Shown here in pieces: positions 1 to 9,976 of a stretch of 60,000 nt of DNA. Position numbers and translations under genes: made by a program. The DNA is from Takakia lepidozioides. Lineage: Eukaryota; Streptophyta; Takakiopsida; Takakiales; Takakiaceae. The DNA lies in contig CM060731.1 of NCBI GenBank assembly GCA_030704615.1, positions 28,026,001-28,086,000 of the forward strand, given 5' to 3'. The stretch's first letter is position 1. Each line of letters begins with the position of its first letter. The notes under the pieces were generated by a model. It did no database searches and had not been told where the DNA came from. It was given only the letters and a program-made list of their open reading frames with translations.

Positions 1-1
1 C

Positions 2-127
2 GAAGACAGCCCCAACGAGGAAGAATCCATGGACAATGCAGAGAATGCAGAGAATGGCCCAAACCTGAGTCACGGAGTTGACCCCAACTACGATACGCTA
101 TTTCGACAATCTCAGTGTAAACTCTAT
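2..127 (+). pseudogene. CACTA (En/Spm) transposase, N-terminal fragment
   Basis: Reading from base 2, this stretch is open to the insertion point and ends in LFRQSQCKLY. The frame continues directly into base 10309 beyond the gypsy insert, giving EGSSISRFEATLHLLNL, which is the familiar start of plant TNP2/TNPD-type transposases (PLYEGSS-like motif). It is therefore the left half of a transposase exon cut by the retrotransposon. The upstream end of the gene lies outside the window. An acidic E/N-rich stretch precedes the conserved block. The family assignment rests on the joined reading, not on this fragment alone. Confidence 0.75.
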
Positions 128-302
128 GTCGTGCGCATACATATCGCTACCCAACTACATCGCTGTCCAAAAAAACACACAACACATGTGCACACCACAC
201 ACTAGTATACCACTAGTCCACCACTAGTCCAACCACTAGGCTACAACTAGTCAGTCACTAGGCTGCCACTATGCTGCCTATGGCAGTCACTAGTCCACAC
301 AA
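127..302. repeat. Direct repeat R1, outer copy at left end of gypsy-1
   Basis: The block starts TGTCGTGCGC and ends CTAGTCCACACAA and is repeated at 632-811 with a 3-base indel and a few substitutions. It is rich in CACTAG/CTAGT words. It lies inside the inserted segment, because the host transposase frame resumes only left of base 127. It is absent next to the right-hand LTR core, which makes the element asymmetric. Confidence 0.8.
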
Positions 303-629
303 TGATAAAGAAGAAGAATACAAGCACAAGCTCATGCGAGCTCACAAAGCTGAAGCATAAACTCATGCATATATAACCTCATCACTCAAATACAAGTCAA
401 GCCAAGTGCACCCCACGCCATGGGGAATCCACACTACGGCGCCATAGCTAGGCGCGGTGAGGCTCAACTCGAGAAAGATGAGCCTTCTGCGCTTGCCGTG
501 AAGATAACCACTCCAGGGTCTAAATCTGCCTTGACCCCTGGATTGACACTTGGGCCAATCCCAAATGTCAATATGTAAAAGCTAGCTATTTCCTAGCTAG
601 TTTCACACTAGTGGTAAAATAACTTGACA
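303..629 (-). repeat. Gypsy-1 LTR core, 3' copy
   Basis: This 327-bp block begins TGATAAAG and ends TTGACA on the + strand, so it has TG/CA ends. It is repeated at 9977-10303 with about four transition differences. On the - strand it carries a good TATA box (TTATATATG near 371-379). It is flanked on both sides by copies of another direct repeat (127-302 and 632-811). The true LTR may therefore be this block alone or this block plus the neighbouring repeat. Confidence 0.85.
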
Positions 630-631
630 GC

Positions 632-811
632 TGTCGTGCGCATACATATCGCTACCCAACTACATCGCTGTCCAAAAAAACACACAACACATGTGCACAC
701 CACACACTAGTATACCACTAGTCCAGCCACTAGTCCAACCACTAAGCTACAACTAGTCAGTCACTAGGCTGCCACTATGCTGCCCACTATGGCAGTCACT
801 AGTCCACACAA
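632..811. repeat. Direct repeat R1, inner copy
   Basis: Second copy of the 127-302 block, separated from the LTR core by the two bases GC. On its inner side (812-822) the - strand reads a purine-rich run with six consecutive G, a plausible polypurine tract. A polypurine tract normally abuts the LTR. This placement suggests that the repeat is either part of the LTR or was inserted between the tract and the LTR. Confidence 0.75.
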
Positions 812-1070
812 TCGCCCCCCTAGCTGGTGCTTAGGTCCCTCTAAGTCCAGGTAGCCACAAGATGTGATAGTGACCATAGCCTCACTAAGTCCTCCACGAC
901 TATCCCTACTACACTCAAACTCGATAGATCAAGAGGCCGGGTGCAAGAGTTGCCCCATCGTTAGTTGTCGTCTTGCAACCTGTGAACTTGAGCTTGGGAT
1001 CTCATGTATTGACTCCTATGAGCTTGGCCTCCCATGTCTTGTTAGCTACCTCCAGTCATGTCCACTGCCA

Positions 1071-1289
1071 CTATCCCAAGCAGTGTGGACACAACCAATC
1101 TCCGTCAGGAACCTTCTCAAGAGGTGGTGTCAAGCATCCCATATGCCAACCCCTTGAGCATCGATCACACACCAGCATGGTGGCTGCCCATTTGGCAGAC
1201 CCACAGAGCATGCACCTCAAACCTGCAGGTACCACTGCCAAGTTTGGGTCAACTCTGCCATCAACATTGGAAGGTGACATGGCGCACAA
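1071..1289 (-). pseudogene. PHD finger at C-terminus of gypsy-1 integrase
   Basis: The frame contains a full C4-H-C3 zinc-finger pattern: CMLCG, then VCDRCSRGWHMGC, then GDWLCPHC, with the Trp two residues before the last Cys pair as is usual in PHD fingers (about 1074-1214). PHD fingers usually read histone H3 tails, often the K4 methylation state. Its place at the end of integrase is where chromoviruses carry a chromodomain, so a targeting role is a reasonable inference. It is one frame off from the integrase tail (1217-1756), so either a frameshift separates them in this copy or the join is by a mechanism not visible here. Confidence 0.82.
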
Positions 1290-1756
1290 TTACGCACATG
1301 GTCCTTCCAAGTCATGCCATCCCGACCCTCCAAGATCAGGACCCCTGAGGGCAACACCTCTCGAACCCTCAGAATAACACGCCCTGCAGTAACATCCAGA
1401 GTCGTAGGAGCAGTCTGCTGCAAATAAACATAGTCATCAGGGCTAAACCTCGGAACCCCAGGACGATATCCTCTACCACGTATAGTGGCATACCTCAACG
1501 TATCACGGTGCTGTGCAATGGCAAGGTTCTCAAAAGCCATGGGCATGACTTTCTTGAACAACTCTGCACGCTGATCACATGCACGTACCCACACGTCCGG
1601 GTCGTCAAGGTTAAGGACTTGAGCAGTGTCCCTACGAATGGCTGCAGGCAAATCCGGCTCTCGGCCAAAGAGAAGGAAATATGGTGAGAAGGAGGCAAGT
1701 GATGCTTGTTTGCTGAACCTGTAGCCCATGGCTAACCAAGGAACCTGAAATCCCAA
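1217..1756 (-). pseudogene. Gypsy-1 integrase, end of core and C-terminal domain
   Basis: The frame carries SPYFLLFGREPDLP, the conserved block that follows the integrase catalytic core in gypsy elements. After it come a basic stretch (RGRGYRPGVPRFSPDDYVYL) and a small beta-rich C-terminal domain ending near GRDGMTWKDHVRNCAPCH. The domain normally binds element DNA. The preceding core is in other frames (1732-2092), so the integrase is interrupted by frameshifts. Confidence 0.85.
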
Positions 1757-2092
1757 TCTCCTAGGTGTCCCTTCTGCAAGCCATACTTGCGCAAACCCCT
1801 CTTCACCGTCTGAACAACTCTCTCTGCTAAGCCATCGGCCTTAGGATGATCCCGAGAAGTGGTGCGGTGGTCTATCAAGGCTTTATCACACAAAGCCTGA
1901 AACTCCCCAAAAACTCTCTCCTTGGTCCGTGAGTACCTCAGCTGGAGCACCAAATCGGCTAAGCACACGATCCAAGAATGCATACGCAGCCCCCTCACTA
2001 GCCTTGTCAGGCAATGGAACCAACTCAATCCACTTGGAGAAGTGCTCCACCATCACCAACACATATTTGTGGTGGCGCATAGTCAGTGGCAA
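1732..2092 (-). pseudogene. Gypsy-1 integrase catalytic core
   Basis: Two overlapping frames together give the RNase-H-fold integrase core. One (1886-2092) contains VMVEHFSKWIELVPLP and FGAPAEVLTDQG, with the second catalytic Asp. The other (1732-2028) contains DHRTTSRDHPKADGLAERV, with the catalytic Glu region. The change of frame between them shows at least one indel. The core would cleave 3' ends and join element DNA to the target. Confidence 0.87.
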
Positions 2093-3282
2093 CGGTCATG
2101 CGAAGTCAAGACTCCACCTGTAGCCCAATCCCATGATTGGTAAAGGATGCAACTGTGGTGTAGGGGCGTTGAATGAAGCACGCACCCTGTCACACACATC
2201 ATGCACCTAGCCACGAACTGTTGCACCTCTGTATGCATACCACGCCACCAATACTGCCCCTGCAGTAAACTGTGAGTGCGTCGCACTCCAAAATGCCCCA
2301 ACTCCTCATGGGCATGCCGCACTAACCGTGCACGCTGTGTGGGGTGAGGCACAATCCTCACCCAACCATCCTCCCACACTCGAAGTAGGTGTATCCCCTC
2401 CCACTTGAACCTCTTGGCTCGTTGCAGGATCCGATCCATCTCCCTGGCAGTCACAATGGCTGCCGTGTCTCCCGTGCGGAGGTAGTCCAACACAGCCGAA
2501 TCCTCATGTATATCTCTGGCACCACCTAGCTCATCACTAGCCTCAGGGTCCTCAGACACTCCGTCTACAGTCATCCCTGTTGTAGGTCCAATCTGACCTC
2601 CCGATGCCAAGATACACAAAAATGCAGATGCGTGCCATCCCTGCACCATCTCCTCGTCCGTCTCACCATGCCACCGAGCTCCAGTGTCATCCTGCTGGCT
2701 CATGCATGGATTGCGACTCAATCCATCCGCATCCCGATTGACCAAACCCGGTTGATGCACAACCTGAAAGTCATACTCATGGAGTATAAGTGCCCACCGT
2801 GCAAGCTTCCCCATAAGCTTGTCTGACTCCATCAACCACTTGAGTGGCTGGTGATCCGTGACTAGGGTGAAAAGATTGCCGTATAGATAGCACCTGAAGT
2901 GTGTCACGGCCCACACTGCAGCTAAGCACTCTCCCTCATATGAGTTGTACTTAGCCTCTGCAGCGTTGTTCGAGCGGCTAGCGTAAGCCACTACGAACTC
3001 TCTTCTCTCATCATCCACCTGTGTGAGCACCGCTCCAAGCCCCAACATGCTCCAATCCGTATGCAACTGAAAGGGACGCCCCCTGATAGGTCGTCTCAAG
3101 ATAGGCGCCGAGGTCAACCTCGCCTTGAGCTCTTGAAAAGCTCGTTCCTCCTGCTCATCTTCCCACTGCCACTCCTGGTCCACCTTGGTCAGCTTGGTTA
3201 GAGCCTTTGCAATGGTACTAAATCCCTTGACAAACCGTCTATAATAGTTTGCCAACCCCATGAAAGCTCGAACTCGGCTCAC
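2083..3282 (-). pseudogene. Gypsy-1 RT connection, RNase H and integrase zinc domain
   Basis: This 399-codon frame starts in the RT thumb/connection (FMGLANYYRRFVKGFS). It then has the gypsy RNase H domain, with TDWSMLGLGAVL, YEGECLAAVWA and TDHQPLKWL carrying the acidic residues, followed by the usual NRDADGLSR. Its C-terminal part has the HHCC integrase zinc motif (HEELGHFGVRRTHSLL ... CMMC). It is the longest intact pol segment. Downstream it runs out of frame where the integrase core begins. Confidence 0.9.
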
Positions 3283-3327
3283 ATCCGTGGGGCGTGGAAT
3301 TTGTGCAATGGCCTCTACCTTAGTTTG

Positions 3328-4217
3328 CTATACCCCCAATCCTCCATGATATATCATGTGACCCAGATACTCAATCTGGTTGTGGAAAAACTTGCACTTC
3401 CCCGGATGCAACTTCAATCCGTGCACTCTCAAGCACTCCAATACCACCTGAAGGTGTCTCTCATGCTCCTCCATCGTAACACTAAAGATGATGATGTCAT
3501 CTATGTAGCACCGAGCAAAGTCCACCCCTGCTAGAATCCTATCCATGACTCTCTGAAACTCTGCAGGAGCATTCTTAAGCCCAAATGGTAAGAACCGCCA
3601 ATGGTATAGGCAATCCTTGCCGTGCTCATTGATCCCCCAGAGTCGTCTTCTGCTTGTCCGCCGCCTCCTTGATTGGCAACTGGTGATATCCGGATCGTAA
3701 ATCCAAAGTGCTAAAGGCCTTAGCATGCCCGATGGCATCAAAGATCTCCTCTGGTGTTGGCATGGCATACTTATCGGACTTGGTCTGACGATTTACAGGC
3801 CGGTAATCACCGCACATACGTCTCTCCGTCCAATTGCCATAGACATCCTTCTTGGCTGGCATCACTGTGGCTGAAGCATACTCTCCACCAGAGAGCTCCA
3901 CCAAAACCTGCCTCCCAGAGATCTTGAGTCCTCATCTGAATCAAAGACCTCTCCATGTCACTGTATCTATAGGGTCTCCGAAAGATTGGCGTGTCAGTGG
4001 CCAACTCAATACGGATCTCTTGACCCTTCAGTGCTCCCAAGTCCTTCAAACTGAAGGCAAAGCAATTCCTGTAAGCCCTCAGGAACACCGTATACGTCGT
4101 CTCTCTCCTCCGGTGACAAGGGTCCAATGTTAGGCTCCCAATTGTCCTCCGTAACTGCAACCTTAAGTCCAGTGGGCTTAGAGGTAGAGGACGCGTCCAG
4201 TGGTTGCTATGTTGCAA
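3328..4217 (-). pseudogene. Gypsy-1 reverse transcriptase
   Basis: Three overlapping frames build one gypsy reverse transcriptase. The N-terminal part (3807-4217) has the entry block FRRPYRYSDMER. The middle (3626-3904) has MPAKKDVYGNWTERRMCGDYR and FSTLDLRSGYHQLPI, carrying the first catalytic Asp. The last part (3328-3768) has FLPFGLKNAPAEFQRVM and the YIDD box at 3496-3507, and ends in EYLGHMIY. The catalytic residues are present, but two frame changes break the chain. Confidence 0.9.
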
Positions 4218-4321
4218 CCTCTTGAGCAGTACTCCCTGCCTGCTCAGTCAATGACAAGGCCTCATCCTGCCCCATCATCTCATCCTTGAGGACCTCCTCA
4301 ACCCGAGAAGAATCCCCAACC

Positions 4322-5445
4322 TCATCCATCACAGCAGCCGCCTTGGCTGCCAACTCCCTCTGAACCTCGAGCACCTGTGTGCCATGGATGCATGAACCCC
4401 GTGGTCCTCACATGCTCGCCCCCACTCAATGCCTGTACCGTCTCGGTAGGCAAAGAGACCATTGAGGGAAGTGTACTCCGCACTCTGCGTTGCTCAGCCA
4501 GAGCCAAGCTGATAATCCAGGTCAAGCAATTGAGATCCATTGCTTGCCCCAACACTTGACGACGTGATGCCTCAGAAAGAGACGACACCGCCATGGTACC
4601 AGGGGTAAAACCCATTGCCCGCTCACGCTCGTCAGCATTAGGCTCCACTAACTGCTGCAACTGAGCATCCCACAAGAGGCTAGGTCCACTATCCGGAAAG
4701 CATGCGATCCTGGGAAGCTGAGCAGTGTAGGTAATGTTGCTCGTGGTTGACCCACCTTGTTGACCACTGCCAAAGGCGAACGGTCATCGTGTCTCACACG
4801 CTGAGACTGCCTCCCTGTGTCCAGAATGTTATCCACTGTGAGATGTGCTGGCCGCTGCACCCCATCAAATGCACGCTTGAGCAGTGCGGGTGGCATCAAG
4901 TTAGTCCCATAGCCGTGGACGATGAGCCGTGACCCCACTGTAGCTGCATCTAGCAACACTGCTGATCCAAGCCACGACCAGACTTGATGCACACTAGCCA
5001 TCACCCTGGCCCGAGAATCGCCCATCAGTGGCACATTCTCCAAGATGTATGCTGGAGATACAGCTTGATGAAGCTTGCAAGTGGCGCAAAACCCGCACCA
5101 GCTCCCAAAACAGACCCTACCTCGAGTCTCGCAATCCATTGCCATGCCCGGCTGATGAATGCCCTTGGCAAGGCCAACCTGCCACTACCAGATCAATGGA
5201 GCCAACCCGCTCCAACCTGCGCCCCAGCAACGAAATGTCTGCTGGCAAGGCCTGCTGATATCCACGAATTGCAGACACCGACAAACAACTCAGGGTACCG
5301 CTGCACCAACTGAGCAACATGGCGAAGTGAAACGCGTCGTGCAATCTCATCCCTCTCCACATACAGGTAACGCCGAACTCGTACACCTGCTTGTAACACA
5401 GCAGCCAATCGGTGCTGATCCCGCCAAACAAGTCCAGAAGACAAA
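4322..5445 (-). pseudogene. Cytosine-5 DNA methyltransferase domain inside gypsy-1 pol
   Basis: The ordered motifs of a C5 methyltransferase are readable on the - strand. Motif I, CLLDLFGGI (DLFGGI at 5417-5434), is the S-adenosylmethionine site. Motif II is YVERDEIARR near 5366. Motif IV is AGWPCQGHSSAG, with the catalytic Cys codon at 5168-5170. Motif VI is ILENVP near 5040. Then come a target-recognition-like region (VGSRLIVHGYGTNL) and a final block with ERERAMGF and LGQAMDLN (4529-4552). The span of about 300 codons fits a complete catalytic domain. At least four frame changes break it in this copy. Family members transfer a methyl group to C5 of cytosine in DNA. Its position, fused after the protease and before RT, indicates that it belongs to the element. 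The subfamily (DNMT1/CMT, DNMT3/DRM or bacterial Dcm-like) cannot be settled by eye. Confidence 0.85.
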
Positions 5446-6823
5446 TGCCTTCATCCGGATACTGCCACACAATAGGTGTGGTGTCCAATGGAGACAATTG
5501 AGGTGGTCCTGGTGCAATCCCCACACTCTCCTCCTCTCCTGACGGTACAAAAGCCTCCACCCAGGCTTGTTGCACCCGTCGATCAGCATCCCGCTGCAAA
5601 TCCTTGCTCGTGCCCCACAATGGAGTCTGAGCAACCATGGTAGGCAACTCCGCCATACCATACATGTCATCATGCTCTCCCGGAGGTGGTACATCCTCTG
5701 AATGAGCATTGCCCTCAAGCAACTCTCTAGGCCAACTCACTGCCATTGTGAATGCTGCTAGTGCCGGCATCTTGCCTCGCTGGGCAACCGCAACTCCTCC
5801 TATGAACGTCACAGGGAGCTGCACACGCCGGCCCTCCCCTGACTGCCATGCAGGCCTATAGGAAGCTGACTCCTCCAAAAAATCCAGGGTGAAGCCCATG
5901 GGGTACAACACTGCCCCACCAACCAGGACATCGTATGAGACCGCGTCTGTCACAATGGCCTTGGCTCGCATCACTGAGCCATCTGTAGGGTGATCCGGCC
6001 GTAGTCTGATAGCCAACTCACGCCGTGTCATGCCCCGAGCTTGCTCCGATCCTCCCAGAGACGTCTGTATCTGGAAAGGACAAGGCTCCATATCCGCCTC
6101 CGTGAGGCCCAAGCCTGCAATAGCAGCTCTGCCCAGCATCAGTGGCTGAACTCCCGAGTCCAACAAGACCCGCAGTGGCCGGTACCTCTTGCCTGCCGGT
6201 CCACTCAAACAGAAAATGTTATCCTGGTTGTCTAACATGACAACTCCAGGTGTCACCATGGCGCGCTCAATGGCTGGCCTAGCTGGCAGCTCCATCAACC
6301 TGGCAGCTGCAGCTTGCCATGGCGCCGCCGTGGCAGTCTTGACCCTCAAATCCGAGGATCCCTCCGGCACTACACCTCCCACTATCTCCGCAGAAGATGA
6401 AGTAACCTCCCCACTCTCACAGAGTGTAGCTGCCAGCCTGAACACCTCAGCTGGTCTTACCCCCAGTGTCGCAATCATGGTAGCCGAGAACAATGGAGCC
6501 TGGCACACAGATGTGGCCGCTCCTAGCAGCACACTAGCTGCCGTAGCCTTGGCAACACTAGGTAGTGGTGCTACCAGTGTAGCTCTCCCCAATGGCATAG
6601 TAACCTCCGCCTCGGTAACAATCGGGCGAGAACTAGGTGCCATGGATGGCATCGACACTGTCTCCACCAATGTGAATGACTGAGGAAGCCTAGCCTGACG
6701 GCTTGCCTCCCCACGCTGTGGATCCAACTCCACCTCTGCACCTCGTGGCTCAGGAACTCGTGCTGCTCCTCGAGTCACGGCTGCAGCAGACTCCACTGCA
6801 CTAGTGGTAGTGCTGCCCCACAC
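5117..6823 (-). pseudogene. Gypsy-1 retropepsin fused to start of methyltransferase
   Basis: This 568-codon frame starts with an Ala/Ser/Pro-rich linker of about 200 residues. It then has a retroviral-type aspartic protease with active site LLDSGVQPLMLG (Asp near residue 222; DSG at 6152-6160) and a flap/end region YDVLVGGAVLYPMG. Further on it reaches methyltransferase motif I and ends just after motif IV. A part between motifs I and IV (about 5290-5425) reads better in another frame, so two compensating indels are likely. It overlaps the gag frame by about 49 bases in a different phase, as is common for gag-pol frameshifting. Protease and methyltransferase in one frame show that the fusion is not an assembly of unrelated fragments. 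Confidence 0.85.
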
Positions 6824-7287
6824 ATGAATCCCATGCCTCCCATATCTCCTCCCTCAGGAGTAGGAGGTGGACCATCCGGCCTTAGAGCCGGTACCACCTG
6901 AGCTGTAGCCATGGCAGCGAGCCTCTGCTCTAGCTGCTGAAGCCGGTTGGCCATGCCTTGGTCAACACCCTGACCTCCGCGTCCTTGGCCACGTTGAGCT
7001 TGCCCTTGGCCTCGTGGCTGGTCACCTCGTCCTCTCTGGGCTGCTCCACCTCGCCCCCGGCCACCATTGTTCCCTTGGAACTGGCCTGGGCGCAACTCAG
7101 GATGCAAACCATAACACTGGGCCTCTCCATGCCCGTGCTTGCCACAATGTCCACACTGCAACTGTGCAGGCTGTGCATGTGCCGACCCTTTGCCAGTATG
7201 GAGGGGATCCAAACACAAGAAATCAGAACGACAACTCCCCCACACCAAAAACAACTCCACGGTGTTGCTCCTGCAAGGACACCCCAA
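6775..7287 (-). pseudogene. Gypsy-1 Gag nucleocapsid region
   Basis: One CCHC zinc knuckle is visible (CGHCGKHGHGEAQC at 7114-7155, spacing C-x2-C-x4-H-x4-C). It is followed by an Arg/Gly/Gln-rich RNA-binding stretch (RGRGGAAQRGRGDQPRG and onward) and a short coiled-coil-like segment with NRLQQLEQRLAAM. This is typical of the 3' end of gypsy gag. A capsid domain upstream was not found; beyond about 7520 the sequence is a minisatellite. Confidence 0.8.
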
Positions 7288-7539
7288 CCCAAACCCGGAC
7301 TAACTCTTGCCTCCACCTACGGAAAGGTCTTGGCCTAATGAGAGGGTGGAAACTACAAGGAAGAGAAGCTAAAGCAATGCCTAACCCCAACATGCCCTCA
7401 TCCCAACACTCTTCATCTCCTCTCTTTCCTCACTTGCATGACCATGGGAGTATCATGAAGATACTCCTCATACCGCCCTCCACGAGCTTCAAAATTCGGC
7501 CTTCCAAACCACATGCCAGTCCTTAGGCAGTCCACCAGT

Positions 7540-8450
7540 GCCTCCACGAGTCAGCACAGGCCGTCCACAGGTCAACACGGGCCACCACAGACCAGCACAG
7601 GCCCACACAGCTCACTGGTCACAACCGTCACAGTCCCACAGGCCACTGGGCACAGCCTGTCACAGCCCCTCATAGCCCGTCACAGCTCGCCACAGCCTGT
7701 ACAGCCGTCACAGCCCCACACGCCACTGGGCACAGCCAGTCACAGCCCGCACAGCCCGTCACAGCCCCACAGGCCACTGGGCACAGCCTGTCACAGCCCC
7801 GCATAGCCCGTCACAGCCCCACAGGCCACAGGCACAGCCTGTCACAGCCCCTCACAGCCCGTCACAGCCCCACAGGCCTCAGGCACGGCCTGACACAGCC
7901 CCTCATAGCCCGTCACAGCCCCAAAGGCCTCAGGCACAGCCCGTCACAGCCCCATAGGCCACTGGGCACAGCCAGTCACAGCCCCGCACAGCCTGTCACA
8001 GCCCCTCATAGCCCCAAAGGCCACGGGCACAGCCTGTCACAGCCCCTCACAACCCCTCACAGCCCCAACGGCCTCAAGCACGGCCTGTCACAGCCCCTCA
8101 CAGCCCGTCACAACCTCAAAGGCCTTAGGCACGGCCTGTGACAGCCCCTCACAGCCCATCACAGCCCCAAAGGCCATGGGCACAGCCTGTCACAGCCCCT
8201 CACAGCCCGTCACAGCCTCAAAGGCCTCAGGCACGGCCTGTGACAGTCCCTCACAGCCCATCACAGCCCCAAAGGCCATGGGCACAGCCTGTCACAGCCC
8301 CACAGGCCAATGGGCACAGCCTGTCACAGCCCATCATAGCCCCCAAGGCACCGGCACAGCCCGTCACAGGCCCTCACAGCCCGTCACAACCCGAAGGCCA
8401 TGGGCACAGCCTGTCACAGCCCGTCACAGCCCATCACAGCCCCATCCATG
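7540..8450. repeat. GC-rich minisatellite in gypsy-1
   Basis: About 900 bp of tandem, imperfect units of roughly 50 bp are built from CACAGCCCCTCACAGCCCGTCACAGCC followed by a variable CACAGGCCACTGGG or CAAAGGCCTCAGGC segment. The + strand is open as a Ser/Pro/Gln-rich repeat, but this looks like a by-product of composition. It sits where gag capsid coding or leader would be expected, so it may be an expansion that replaced or displaced gag sequence. Confidence 0.88.
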
Positions 8451-8869
8451 GCCGCTCTGGCAGTTTAGCCATTTCTCCAAGGGGTTTAGCCACGCCAGCT
8501 AGGGTTTGTGTCTCTTGGACTCTAGGCTTCTTTCCACCGAGCTATGGCGGCTGTGAGGAAATCAGCAAGGTATTCTTGCTCTTTCAGCTCCCACACACCA
8601 CCATAGTAGCCCTAAGCCATGAGGTGGTTGCCACAAACCAAGCCTTCTTTCTCACTTAGCCTCCCCAAACACGCCACTAAACTCAATGGCAAACAACCAA
8701 GCCCTGCTGGTTCCCAGCTCTTGTGAGCACTCATTCAAGCACTCTCCTTGGCCATAACATCTGTCTTAGAGCCTATTCCAGCCCCCTACACCTGCAGCTT
8801 CAAGAGTTGCGCTCCCTTCAAGCTTGAAGTTGAAACCCCAACTCACATAGGCACTACAAGTGCTTTTCT

Positions 8870-9310
8870 TTCACTCCAAGTGGAAACCAGCCCTAGACCT
8901 TCCATTCTAGCTCTCTAAAGCTTGAAAACAAGAGCCTCAATGGGCTGAAGGCATGCTCCACACATGCCCCACTCTCACCATAAGAGAATCAGCTCCTTTG
9001 CTTCATTTCTTGCACCCACAAACCTGAAAATACAAGCTTCAGCAGGCTGAAAGCATGCTCCACATGCCCTACAGGGAAACCAGCCCCTTCCTTCCTTTCT
9101 TGCACTCCCACACCTGAAAGTGCAAGCCTTCACCAGGCTGATAGCATGCTCCACACATGCATTGCCCTCACATAAGGGAAGTCAGCCCTTCCCTCTTCCT
9201 TGCTTGCCCTCCAAGCTTGAAGATGGAAGCTTCAATGAGCTGAATACATGCTCCACACATGCAACCTCTTCACACAAGAGATATCAGCCCCTATCTTGGC
9301 TCCTTGGCTC
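8870..9310. repeat. Second minisatellite of about 105-bp units in gypsy-1 leader
   Basis: Four or five diverged units each contain a GCTGAA-GCATGCTCCACACATGC block, then CATAAG(A/G)GAA-TCAGCCCCTT, then CTTGCACTCCCACACCTGAAAGTGCAAGCTTCA. The unit is about 95-115 bp. It lies between the 5' LTR core and the gag remnant on the element's sense strand (-). No protein was recognised in it. The remaining part of the leader (about 9310-9976) shows no feature I can name apart from a short hairpin at 9930-9956. Confidence 0.75.
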
Positions 9311-9976
9311 CTTGATGCTCTCTAAGACAAGACCAAGCACTCCACAGCCTTTGCCAAGCTCCTGAAACCCTAAGGCTTACATTTCCAGCCACAAGACACT
9401 TCTCTTGTGGTGCAAGAACTCTTCTTCTAAGCTCTGAAACCCTAGGTGCACATTCCATGGCCTTGCCGCACCTCTTAGCTCCTGTTCCAGCCCTGCTCTC
9501 GCCATGACAAGAGCCCTCTCAATGCTGAAGCTCGAGATTGAAACCCAATCTCACCATACTCCACAAAGTGCACTGATTTGCCCCAAGCCAAATCAGCCCT
9601 TTCGCTTGGTCTTGCAATCCTTCACACAATGAAAGCTCGCATTCCCAAGTCCAGTTCTCAGCTTTGCCACCAAAGCCACTATAACCTCCTCGTGACTGGT
9701 CCTCTTCCCAATCGTGCTTGCTCGTGCATGTACACAATCTGAAACCATCAAGGTGCTCTGGAATTACCTGCAGTATGGTGCTTTCATCTCTGAAGCTGAA
9801 GATCGAATGCCAAGGTTTACCACCTCGTAACCCACATCGCCTCCGCTTCTAACAACCAAGAGCTCCACGGAGCTCCTTGCATAACAACTTGGTTTCTCTC
9901 ATTCTCAAGCAAAAACCACAAGTGCTACAACTAACTCGTATCTAGCACTCATAGATACGAGCTGATCTTTCTCGAG

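Noticed and set aside
7513-8659. Long + strand open frames rich in Ser, Pro and Gln
   Set aside because: They are the translation of a 50-bp minisatellite inside a retrotransposon that is coded on the other strand; no start context, domain or splice support.
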